A DNA stretch of 64,000 bases from Sandaracinus amylolyticus. Its GTDB lineage: Bacteria; Myxococcota_A; Polyangia; Polyangiales; Sandaracinaceae. The first letter of the stretch is position 1. Every line of letters starts with the position of its first letter. The notes below the pieces were generated by a model that was not told the origin of the DNA, made no database searches, and saw nothing but the letters and a program-made list of their open reading frames with translations. The translations under genes and the position numbers were made by a program. The DNA is taken from NCBI RefSeq assembly GCF_000737325.1, contig NZ_CP011125.1, positions 7,502,001 to 7,566,000 on the forward strand, read 5' to 3'. Positions 10,264 to 22,107 of the stretch are shown piece after piece.

Positions 10264-13200
10264 TCAGCGACGACGACGCATCACGAGCGCGAGCCCGAGC
10301 GCGAGCATGAGCGCCCACGCACCGGCGCCGCGGCCCGACGCGCCCGCCGCGCGGCATCCGCACCCGCCCTCGCTGCTCCCCGTCGCCGTGCCGGCATCGA
10401 TGCCCGCATCGATCGTGTTCGTGCCCGAGTCGACGTCGCTCGTGCCCGCGTCGGGGTCGACGCCGCCGTCGGGGCCGCCCGAGCCCTCGTCGACGCAGCC
10501 CGCGCTGCAGCCGTCGCCGCTCGCGTCGTTGCCGTCGTCGCACTCCTCGACGCCGTCGCGCACGTACCCGTCGCCGCACGACGCGTCTTCGCACGTGAGC
10601 AGGCACGCGTCGGTGTTCTCGGCGTTCGCGTCGTCGCACGCTTCTTCGCCGGCGTGCACGAACCCGTCGCCGCAGCTCGCACGGCGACAGCTCGCGAGGC
10701 ACGCGTCGGTGTCGAGCTCGTTGCCGTCGTCGCACGCCTCGACGCCAGCACGAACGTAGCCGTCGCCACACGTCGCGGCGAAGCAGGTCTCGAGGCACGC
10801 GTCGAGGTTCGACGCGTTGCCGTCGTCGCACTCCTCGCCGGCCTGCACGGTCCCGTCGCCGCAGCTCGCGAGCGCGCACACGGCGCTGCAGCCGTCGCCG
10901 TCGGTGGTGTTCCCGTCGTCGCACGCCTCGACGCCGTCGCGCACGTAGCCGTCGCCGCACTCCGCGACGACGCACTCCGCGACGCAGCCGTCCTCGTTGG
11001 ACGTGTTGCCGTCGTCGCAGGCCTCGACGCCGGTGCGCGTGAAGCCGTCGCCGCAGCGCGCGTTCCGGCACGCCGTCGTGCACGCGTCGCCGGGCACGTC
11101 GTTGCCGTCGTCGCACTCCTCGCCGACGTGAAGGATCGCGTCACCGCAGCGCGGCGGACGGCACGCGTTCGAGCACGCGTCGTCGTTCACGGTGTTCCCG
11201 TCGTCGCACTGCTCGCCGCTGTGGATGATCCCGTCGCCGCACCGCGGCGGCTGGCACGCGTTCGAGCACGCGTCGTCGTTCACCGTGTTCCCGTCGTCGC
11301 ACGTCTCGCCGCTCTGCACGATGCCGTCACCGCAGCCGGCCGGTCGGCACGCGTTCGAGCACGCGTCGTCGTTCACCGTGTTCCCGTCGTCGCACGTCTC
11401 GCCGGGCCCGACGAACCCGTCACCGCAGCGCGCCGCGGCGCACGCGTTGGTGCATGCGTCCACGTTGCTCGAGTTGCCGTCGTCGCACGCCTCCATGCCG
11501 GCGCGCACCACGCCGTCGCCGCAGAACGCGGTTCGGCACTCGACGCACGCGTCGGTGCTCGTCGTGTTCGAGTCGTCGCACTGCTCGACGCCGGCGTGCA
11601 CGAAGCCGTCGCCGCACTCTGCGATGGCGCACGCCACGCACGCGTCGGTCGTCACCGCGTTGCCGTCGTCGCACGCCTCCATGCCGGCGCGCACCACGCC
11701 GTCGCCGCAGCGCGCCGAGACGCACGAGCCGAGGCACGCGTCGGTGTCGCTCGCGTTGCCGTCGTCGCACTGCTCGGGGCCGTTCACGGCCATGTCGCCG
11801 CAGCGCGGGCCGGGCCCGGTGCACGACGCGTTGCAGCGCCCGTACATCCCGTTGAGCGCGCCGTCGTCGCACGCCTCGCCGGCGCCCACGACCGAGTCGC
11901 CGCACACCGTGAGCAGCGCGTACTCGTACGCGCCCATGTCGTGCGCGGGCCCGTTGATGCCGTCGCCGTCGAGCGGGCGCGTGGTGCCGTCGCGATCGGT
12001 CGGCGGCGCGCCGGTGGACGTGCCGGCGTCGATGCACTGGCTGCCCGCCGTGAGCCGCATGTCGCTGCCCGGCGCGACGTAGAACGGGTTGGTCGCGAGC
12101 ATCCCCGCGCCCGCGCTCACCGAGCCCTCGTACGCCGTCGAGTTGCCCCACACGTTCGAGTACGAGATCGACGCGCTGCCTCCGTCGACGTCGATCGCGT
12201 CGTCGCTTCCGTTCGTGAGGATCGCGTTCCGGATCGTCGCGGTGCCGCTGGAGACGTAGACGTGATCGCTGTTCGCGTAGAGCGTGCAACCGACGACCGT
12301 CGTCGTGCCCGTCGTCGCGACGCGCACGCCGACCGGGTTCGACGCGATCACCGAGCTCGTGATCGTCGCGCTCGCATCACCGCGCACCGAGAGACCGTCG
12401 ATCGCGTTGCCGCTCAGCGTGAGCGCGTCGAGCAACGCGGGCGTGCGCTCCACGCGCAGCGCGACCTCGGCCTCGGTGATCACCATCCCGCGGAGGCTCG
12501 ACGCGCTCGAGCCCGGCAGCAGCGCCACGCCTTCCCACTGCCCCGCGCTGCCCGCGCACTCGAGCGTCACCGGCGAGTCGCTGGTGCCCGCGACCGAGAG
12601 CGTCCCGAGCACGCGGAGCTCCGCCTCGCTCACGTCGGCGTACGCGCCCATCACGTCGCTCGTGGCGAACACCAGACGTGCACCCGGCGCGAGCGTGAGC
12701 GTCACGCCCGGCGCGACGGTGAGATCGCCCGCGACCATCGTCGTGCCCGCGGCGATCGTCGTGTTCGTCCACAACGTCCCGTACGTCCCGGGCGTCGCGT
12801 CGGACACGTACGGCAGCGCGCCCTGATCGCTCCCGTCCGACGCCGAGCGCCGGCTCGGCGAGTTCGACGTCAGCCGCAGGTTCGTCCCCGGCGTCACGTA
12901 CAGCGGGTTCGCCGCGATCACGCTCGCAGCCGCGCTCACCGAGCCCTCGTACGACGTCGAGTTCCCCCACACGTTCGAGTGCGCGATCGACGCGCTGCCG
13001 CCGTCCACGTCGATCGCGTCGTCGCTCGAGTTCGACAGGATCGACCCCGTGATCGCCGCCGCGCCGCTCGACACGTACACCGCGTCGCTGTTCGCGTAGA
13101 GCGTCACGTGATCGATCGTCACCGTGCCCGTCGTCGCGACCCGCACGCCCACCGGGTTCGAGCTCGCGATCGAATTGGTCAACGTCGCGCTCGCATCGCC

Positions 13201-14532
13201 GCGCACCGCGAGGCCGTCGATCGCGTTGCCGCTCAGCGTGAGCGCGTCGAGCAGCGCGGGCGTGCGCTCCACGCGGAGAGCGACCTCGGCCTCCGTGATC
13301 ACCATCCCGCGGAGGCTCGACGCGCTCGAGCCCGGCAGCAGCGCCACGCCCTCCCACTGCCCCGCGCTCCCCGCGCACTCCAGCGTCACCGGCGAGTCGC
13401 TGGTGCCCGCCACCGACAGCGTCCCGAGCACGCGCAGCTCCGCCTCGCTCGCGTCCGCATACGCGCCCATCACGTCGCTCGTCGCGAAGACCAAGCGTGC
13501 GCCCGGCGCGAGCGTGAGCGTCACGCCCGGCGCGACCGTGAGATCGCCCGCGACCATCGTCGTGCCCGCGGCGATCGTCGTGTTCGTCCACAACGTCCCG
13601 TACGTCCCGGGCGTCGCGTCGGACACGTACGGCAGCGCGCCCTGATCGCTCCCGTCGGATGCCGAGCGCCGGCTCGGCGAGTTCGACGTCAGCCTCAGGT
13701 TCGTCCCCGGCGTCACGTACAGCGGGTTCGCCGCGATCACGCTCGCCGCCGCGCTCACCGAGCCCTCGTACGACGTCGAGTTCCCCCACACGTTCGAGTG
13801 CCCGATCGACGCGCTGCCGCCGTCCACGTCGATCGCGTCGTCGCTCGAGTTCGACAGGATCGACCCCGTGATCGCCGCCGCGCCGCTCGACACGTACACC
13901 GCGTCGCTGTTCGCGTAGAGCGTCACGTGATCGATCGTCACCGTGCCCGTCGTCGCGACCCGCACGCCCACCGGGTTCGAGCTCGCGATCGAATTGGTCA
14001 ACGTCGCGCTCGCATCACCGCGCACCGCGAGGCCGTCGATCGCGTTCCCGCGCAGCTCCAGCCCGTTCAAGCGCGTCGGCGTCGCGTCGACGCGCAGCGC
14101 GACCTCGGCCTCGGTGATCACCGCGTGATCGATCGTCGTCGCGCCCGAGCCGACGTCGAGCACGACGCCGTCCCACTGCCCCGCGCTGCCGACCGACTCG
14201 AAGAGCACGGGCGAGCCCGCAGTGCCGCTCACCGTGAGCCGCCCCGCGACGCGCATCTCGATCTCGCTCGCGTCGCTGCCCGACGCCGTCAGGTCGCTCG
14301 TCGCGAAGCGCACCGTGACGCCGCTCTGGATGACGAGGAACGCGCCCGCGGGCACGGTCACGTCGCCGCGCACCTCGTACGGGCTGTTCGCGACGGTCCA
14401 CGTCTGGTTGATGACGTTGCCGCCGTTGACGATCGTCTGCGCCTCGGCGACCGAGGACAGCGCGAGCAGCGAGACGACGACGGCGAGAGACGAGAGCAGG
14501 AGTCGGGCACGACCAGCGAGCGAATCGCACAT
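10264..14532 (-). CDS. giant beta-helix surface protein with DUF4215 repeats and MYXO-CTERM-type anchor
   Basis: 1422 residues. The start chosen is MCDSLAGRARLL, which begins a typical signal peptide ending SVAEA-Q; the frame stays open 28 codons further upstream without a signal. Residues about 35-870 are parallel beta-helix-like, with repeated blocks ([47 protein letters not shown]). About 15 Cys-rich DUF4215 modules of 30-35 residues follow (C-G-D-G-x-V, then CDDGN, then D-x-C-x3-C), then an Asp-rich linker and a tail with GCGCR, a hydrophobic segment and RRRR. Such tails mark proteins processed and anchored by myxosortases. An adhesin or matrix protein is likely. It is divergent from the DUF4015-type gene, and a palindrome covers its ribosome-binding region. 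Confidence 0.9.
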   Translation of the reverse strand: MCDSLAGRARLLLSSLAVVVSLLALSSVAEAQTIVNGGNVINQTWTVANSPYEVRGDVTVPAGAFLVIQSGVTVRFATSDLTASGSDASEIEMRVAGRLTVSGTAGSPVLFESVGSAGQWDGVVLDVGSGATTIDHAVITEAEVALRVDATPTRLNGLELRGNAIDGLAVRGDASATLTNSIASSNPVGVRVATTGTVTIDHVTLYANSDAVYVSSGAAAITGSILSNSSDDAIDVDGGSASIGHSNVWGNSTSYEGSVSAAASVIAANPLYVTPGTNLRLTSNSPSRRSASDGSDQGALPYVSDATPGTYGTLWTNTTIAAGTTMVAGDLTVAPGVTLTLAPGARLVFATSDVMGAYADASEAELRVLGTLSVAGTSDSPVTLECAGSAGQWEGVALLPGSSASSLRGMVITEAEVALRVERTPALLDALTLSGNAIDGLAVRGDASATLTNSIASSNPVGVRVATTGTVTIDHVTLYANSDAVYVSSGAAAITGSILSNSSDDAIDVDGGSASIAHSNVWGNSTSYEGSVSAAASVIAANPLYVTPGTNLRLTSNSPSRRSASDGSDQGALPYVSDATPGTYGTLWTNTTIAAGTTMVAGDLTVAPGVTLTLAPGARLVFATSDVMGAYADVSEAELRVLGTLSVAGTSDSPVTLECAGSAGQWEGVALLPGSSASSLRGMVITEAEVALRVERTPALLDALTLSGNAIDGLSVRGDASATITSSVIASNPVGVRVATTGTTTVVGCTLYANSDHVYVSSGTATIRNAILTNGSDDAIDVDGGSASISYSNVWGNSTAYEGSVSAGAGMLATNPFYVAPGSDMRLTAGSQCIDAGTSTGAPPTDRDGTTRPLDGDGINGPAHDMGAYEYALLTVCGDSVVGAGEACDDGALNGMYGRCNASCTGPGPRCGDMAVNGPEQCDDGNASDTDACLGSCVSARCGDGVVRAGMEACDDGNAVTTDACVACAIAECGDGFVHAGVEQCDDSNTTSTDACVECRTAFCGDGVVRAGMEACDDGNSSNVDACTNACAAARCGDGFVGPGETCDDGNTVNDDACSNACRPAGCGDGIVQSGETCDDGNTVNDDACSNACQPPRCGDGIIHSGEQCDDGNTVNDDACSNACRPPRCGDAILHVGEECDDGNDVPGDACTTACRNARCGDGFTRTGVEACDDGNTSNEDGCVAECVVAECGDGYVRDGVEACDDGNTTDGDGCSAVCALASCGDGTVQAGEECDDGNASNLDACLETCFAATCGDGYVRAGVEACDDGNELDTDACLASCRRASCGDGFVHAGEEACDDANAENTDACLLTCEDASCGDGYVRDGVEECDDGNDASGDGCSAGCVDEGSGGPDGGVDPDAGTSDVDSGTNTIDAGIDAGTATGSSEGGCGCRAAGASGRGAGAWALMLALGLALVMRRRR
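12400..14038 (-). repeat. 819-bp internal duplication in the beta-helix gene
   Basis: Two nearly identical DNA copies are offset by exactly 819 bases (273 codons); for example GAGATCGCCCGCGACCATC occurs at 12721 and 13540. Outside the pair the module decays to protein-level similarity only. The near identity at synonymous sites suggests recent duplication or gene conversion. Confidence 0.85.
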
Positions 14533-14534
14533 AC

Positions 14535-14557
14535 GGAAACGGTTATCTCCCGTTTCC
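14535..14557 (-). promoter_or_regulatory. palindrome around the ribosome-binding region of the beta-helix gene
   Basis: Arms GGAAACGG and CCGTTTCC (perfect 8-base match, seven-base spacer) end two bases before the ATG at 14532. On the mRNA the spacer GAGATAA holds the only Shine-Dalgarno-like bases. It could be a protein operator or an RNA hairpin presenting the ribosome-binding site in a loop. Confidence 0.5.
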
Positions 14558-14632
14558 CACCCGCTCGAAAAGAGCGCTCCGGCCTCGTTCCTTTTCTTCG
14601 CAACTCGCTGGCGCATACGGCACGATTGCTAC

Positions 14633-15772
14633 GTGCGCCGACTCGCAGCCCTCCCCGCCGCGCTCCTCTGCATCGTCGCCCTCGTCGTCCCCGCCGGTGC
14701 CCAGCAGGCGCCACGCCACGACGAGCTCTCGGAGCGCATCCAGCAGGCCCGCGGCCTCTACATCACCGCGCCCTACGTGCGCGTGAACGGCGCGCGCGGC
14801 GTCGTGCGCATCATCCGCTCGTCGGCGATGGATGCTGCGGTCCTCGACCTCAAGGACGCGACCGGCCGCGTCAACTACGACTCCGCGATCCCCGAGCTCC
14901 AGGAGCAGGAGACGCGCCTCCACGGCGACGTGCGCGCGCTCGTGCAGACGCTGCACGAGAACGGCATCGTCGCGATCGCGCGCATCGTCTGCTTCAACGA
15001 TCCCGTGCTCGCGCATCGCATGCCCGATCGCGCGATCCAGGACGTGCGCGCGCACCGTCGCGGCCGCACGCGCGTGTGGACCTCGTGGGGCACCGGCGGC
15101 GCGTGGCTCGACCCGTGGGACACGCGCAACCACGACCTCGTGATCTCGGTGGCGCGCGAGGCCGAGGCGCTCGGCTTCGACGAGATCCAGCTCGACTACA
15201 TCCGGTTCCCGGTCGACGACGGGGTGCCCTACGCGCACTACCCGCACGAGCAACAGGACGTGCGCCGCCGCGACATGCTGCACGCGTTCCTCGGTCGCCT
15301 CGACGACGCCGTTCGCATCCCGGTCGGCGTCGACGTGTTCGGCATCCAGGCGTACTGGGAGGGCGACTCCTCGGGGCTCGGACAGGACCTCTCGCTCTGG
15401 ACCGACGTCGTCGACGTGTACTCGCCGATGCTCTACCTGAACGCGATGCGCGACTGGGAGCGCGGCACGCAGGATCGCGCGCGCCGCCTCGTGCAGATCG
15501 GCGTGCAGCGCATGCGGCAGCGCCTCGGGCCGCGCCCGGTGATCCGGCCGTTCCTGCAGGCATTCGAGCAGGAGGCCGAGGACTGGGGCCCGCGCTTCAT
15601 CGCGAACCAGATCCAAGGCGCGCGACGTGGTGGCTCGGACGGGTTCCTGTTCTGGCACCCGGGCTCGAACTACGGGACCGTGCAGCGCGCGATGCAGGGC
15701 ATCGCGCACTCGCTCTCGCCGTTCCCGATCCCCGAAGATCGCACCCGCGCCCGCGTCGGCTTCGGCGGCTGA
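14633..15772 (+). CDS. exported DUF4015-type putative glycoside hydrolase
   Basis: 379 residues from a GTG that opens a signal peptide (about residues 1-22, ending PAGA-Q). The body matches the DUF4015 (putative glycoside hydrolase) family: YITAPYVRVNGARG at the start, AAVLDLKDATGRVNYD, a central IDEIQLDYIRFPVDDG-like strand and late blocks GVDVFGIQAYW, DVYSPMLY and a DGFLFWHPG finish, all typical of a TIM-barrel glycosidase-like fold. The acidic residues of FDEIQLDYIRFP are the likely catalytic region by analogy with GH13/18-like barrels. Substrate unknown. It is divergent from the beta-helix gene, with 100 bases between the starts, and is followed by a long gap with a sigma-54-like element. 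Confidence 0.85.
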   Translation: MRRLAALPAALLCIVALVVPAGAQQAPRHDELSERIQQARGLYITAPYVRVNGARGVVRIIRSSAMDAAVLDLKDATGRVNYDSAIPELQEQETRLHGDVRALVQTLHENGIVAIARIVCFNDPVLAHRMPDRAIQDVRAHRRGRTRVWTSWGTGGAWLDPWDTRNHDLVISVAREAEALGFDEIQLDYIRFPVDDGVPYAHYPHEQQDVRRRDMLHAFLGRLDDAVRIPVGVDVFGIQAYWEGDSSGLGQDLSLWTDVVDVYSPMLYLNAMRDWERGTQDRARRLVQIGVQRMRQRLGPRPVIRPFLQAFEQEAEDWGPRFIANQIQGARRGGSDGFLFWHPGSNYGTVQRAMQGIAHSLSPFPIPEDRTRARVGFGG

Positions 15773-15918
15773 GGCCTCTTGCGCGCTCGCGCGCGCCGCA
15801 CGGCTCCGTCGCGACGCCGACTCGAGCAGTGCGCCGCGCGCGACGATCACCGTCAGCGCCGTGACGGCGTGCGCGCTCGGCGCGCGCGGAATTGCCCTCG
15901 TTCCCAGCCAATTCGCGG

Positions 15919-15933
15919 GGCACGACCGTTGCT
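15919..15933 (+). promoter_or_regulatory. candidate sigma-54 (-24/-12) promoter
   Basis: GGCACG-N4-TTGCT with the required GG-N10-GC spacing (GG at 15919, GC at 15931) differs from the consensus only at the first T. It lies 115 bases before the lipoprotein ATG at 16048. Directly upstream, GAATTG (15889) and CAATTC (15909) form a 26-base interrupted palindrome that could be an operator. The rest of the 275-base gap (15773-16047) shows no gene. Confidence 0.6.
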
Positions 15934-16047
15934 GCTCCAACGGTCTCGTCGATCGGCGTGCTGTGTCGGTGAGCGCGGGGCGTGCGGCCCGTGACGCCGT
16001 CGCCGGTCGGACGTCGCGTCGTTCCCACACGCACACGGAGGAACGGA

Positions 16048-16611
16048 ATGAAGAAGACGACATGGTTCGGGACAGCCCTCGCCGGGCTCGCGCTCCTCGG
16101 ATGCGCCGGCAGCGGAGACGTCGGACGCACCGGCGCCGATCTCGCGTACGTCGACGAGACGACGATCGAGGGGCGCAGTGACCTGTTCCTCGATCCGTCG
16201 GTGTCGTGGCGCCCGCAGACGCTCGAGCAGCTCGGCGCCGACGAGAGCACCGTGATCCCCGTCGACGTCGAGATCTACGGCGGCGTCGCGGTCGCGTTCC
16301 GGCGCTACCCGGGCAGCCTCGACGCGGCGCGCACGCGCGAGGACATCGTCGCGCTCTTCCGCGTGGTCGAGCGCGTCGAGCACATCACGCCGACGGCCGG
16401 CGAGGTGGACGAGACCGGCGAGGACGGCCCGGTGTACGTCCCCGGCGAGCCCACGACGGGCCTCGGCACGCTCGATCGCAACGTGATCGAGCAGCCGCGC
16501 GTCGACGGCTTCGACTTCGCGCTCGTCGACTGGATCGACGTGTCGCACCTGCCGACGCCCGACGCGTACGAGCTCTGGCAGGAGCTCCGCGAGAACCACC
16601 CGGGCTGCTGA
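16048..16611 (+). CDS. lipoprotein of unknown function
   Basis: 187 residues. [19 protein letters not shown] is a clean lipoprotein signal (Cys19), and CGGAGGAA stands just before the ATG, fixing the start. The mature part is acidic with no recognised domain. It has a conserved-looking centre ([20 protein letters not shown]), a Gly/Glu-rich loop and an ending rich in Trp, Tyr and His. A Gly after the lipidated Cys-Ala gives no inner-membrane retention signal, so an outer membrane location is likely. The preceding sigma-54-like promoter suggests conditional expression, possibly through the PocR-domain activator or another sigma-54 regulator. Function cannot be assigned. Confidence 0.88.
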   Translation: MKKTTWFGTALAGLALLGCAGSGDVGRTGADLAYVDETTIEGRSDLFLDPSVSWRPQTLEQLGADESTVIPVDVEIYGGVAVAFRRYPGSLDAARTREDIVALFRVVERVEHITPTAGEVDETGEDGPVYVPGEPTTGLGTLDRNVIEQPRVDGFDFALVDWIDVSHLPTPDAYELWQELRENHPGC

Positions 16612-16744
16612 CGCCGGCGGGAGGGGTCTTCCGGAATCCGGCAGACTCCTCCCGTTTCCCTCCCGTTTCCACGGCGCAAGAACGCGCTCCCGATCGAGAG
16701 TTTCTCTTTTCGAACCGGCCCCGCGAGGCGATCATCGACGCGCA

Positions 16745-20040
<3,296 letters not shown>

Positions 20041-20044
<4 letters not shown>

Positions 20045-22107
20045 TCGACGACGCGCTGGACACCCTCGATCGCGCGATCGGAGCACGCTTCGGACACGCG
20101 ATCTGGATCGGCAGCGAGCCGACGTTCACGGACGCGAGCTCGTTCGACGCGGAGTGGAACGGCGCGGCGCTCGGGCCCACGAAGGAGGCGCGGGCGCGCG
20201 CGCTCGTCGCGCGCATCGCGGCGCGCAGGCCGTGGTGCGTGGTGCTGCGATCGGTCGGACGGCAGTACGGCGCGGAGGAGGTGCCGCGCTGGTCGTACGG
20301 CCTGTGGGGTCGTCGCGATCGCGACGTCGTGTGGCGCGGTCCGCTCGATCCGCTGCTCGGCGCGGCGGTGATGACGGAGCACGACGCACGCGACGCGTGC
20401 GAGCGCGCGCGGGATGCGATCGCGGAGGCGCTCGCGGCGCAGGGCGCGTCGGTCGGGTGCTTCGAGACGGACCACGATCTGCGCATCGTCGCGCGCGCCG
20501 ACGGCGGCCCGCTCGAGCCGAGCGACGAGCGCTTGCTCGCGCCCTCGCCGCACGACGTGAAGACGCCCGACCGTGGCCTCGACGACGCGCTCGCGCGCGA
20601 GGGCACGTGGCTCTTCCGCCTGCGGGTCGAGCGCGCGGAAGGCGGATCGACGGTGCGCCTGGAGCTGCCCGGCATCGGGCGCGTCGACGAGCTCGAGCGC
20701 GTCTTCGATCTCCTCGCGCGCGCCCTCGCGCCGGTCGCGCTGCCCTCGCTGATCTTCGCGGGCCATCCGCCGCCGGTCGACGCGCGCATCGCGCACGCGA
20801 CGGTCACGCCCGATCCCGCGGTGATCGAGGTGAACGCGGCGCCGCACGCGACCGCGCGCGCGTTCGCGGACGACGCGCGCGAGTGGCACGACGCCGCGCG
20901 CGACGTGGGGCTCGCGCCGCGCCGGCTCTTCTACGACGGCGAGGCGTCCGACTCGGGCGGCGGCGGGCAGATCACGATCGGCGGACCGAGCGCCGACGAG
21001 AGCCCGTTCTTCGTCGCGCCCGCGCTGCTGCCGCGCCTCGTGACGCTCTGCGCGGCGCACCCGTCGCTCTCGTATCTCTTCGCGGTCGACAACGTCGGTC
21101 CGTGGAGCCAGTCGCCGCGCGCCGACGAAGGCGTGCGCGCGAGCTTCGGCGAGCTCGTGTTCGCGATCGAGCGCATCGCGCGCGGCGCGCACGCGCTCGA
21201 TCGCGACACGCTGCAGGGCACGCTCGGGCCCTTCCTGCGCGACGTGACGGGCAACGCGCATCGCGCGGAGATCAACGTCGAGAAGCTGTGGAACGCGGAT
21301 CTGCCGCAGCGCGGACGGCTCGGGCTCGTCGAGCTGCGCGCGTTCCGCATGGCGCGATCGCCGGAGCGCGCGGCCGCGCTGGGCGCGATGGTGCGCGCGA
21401 TCGTGGCGTACCTCGCGACGACCGAGATCCCGCTCGAGCTGCCCGACTGGGGTGACGCGCTGCACGATCGATGGCTGCTCCCGACGTTCCTCGCGCGCGA
21501 TCTCGACGAGGTGCTCGCGACGTTGCGCGGCGCAGGCCTCGGGCTCGGGCGCGCGCTCGAGGACGAGCTGCGCGCCACGCCGGAGCGCGTGATCGGCGTC
21601 GCCGAGGATGGTCAATCGCGCTTGACCATCACCCGCGCGCTCGAGATCTGGCCGCTGATCGGCGACGCCGGATCGCAGGAGCAGCACGCCGCGCGGTGGA
21701 TCGACGCGAGCACGCGACGCATCGAGATCCGCGTCGACGGCGCGCCGGGATCGCGGATCATGGTGAACGGCCACGCGATCGCGCTGCGCGCGCTCGACGA
21801 TCACACCGCGCTGCGCGGGGTGCGTCACCGCGCGTTCATCCCGGCGCGCGGTCTCCACCCCGGCGTGGCGGCGCAAGTGCCGCTGCGGATCACGTGGCAA
21901 CGCGAAGGCGCTGCGCGCGCGCTCGAGGCGACGTTGCACGACTGGCGCCCCGGAGGCGGCGCGTACGACGGTCTGCCGCAGGACGATGATGAAGCGCGCC
22001 GCCGACGCGAGGAGCGCTTCGTGGTGCGCGAGATCGACGCGCCGGAGATCCAGCACGCGGACGATGCCGCGCGCTGGACGATCGATCTACGCGCTCACTG
22101 CGCGTAG
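20041..22107 (+). CDS. stand-alone DUF2126 protein, paralogue of the upstream C-terminal half
   Basis: 688 residues with no transglutaminase domain. It aligns by eye with the DUF2126 half of the upstream protein: [17 protein letters not shown] at the start, [19 protein letters not shown] in the middle, [35 protein letters not shown] and [11 protein letters not shown] later, in the same order. The conserved Glu, His and Asp residues of these blocks are retained, so it may be catalytically competent; the reaction of DUF2126 is not established. Translational coupling (ATGA) suggests the two proteins form a heteromeric complex. The stop codon overlaps the end of the convergent gene by 13 bases. 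Confidence 0.9.

Noticed and set aside
14619-14631. GGCACGATTGCT considered as a sigma-54 promoter for the gene at 14633
   Set aside because: GG and GC are only seven bases apart; sigma-54 needs ten.
10222-15864. 1880-codon open frame on the plus strand
   Set aside because: Arg/Ala/His-rich low-complexity translation running antisense to the beta-helix gene and out of frame through the DUF4015-type gene; an artefact of high GC.
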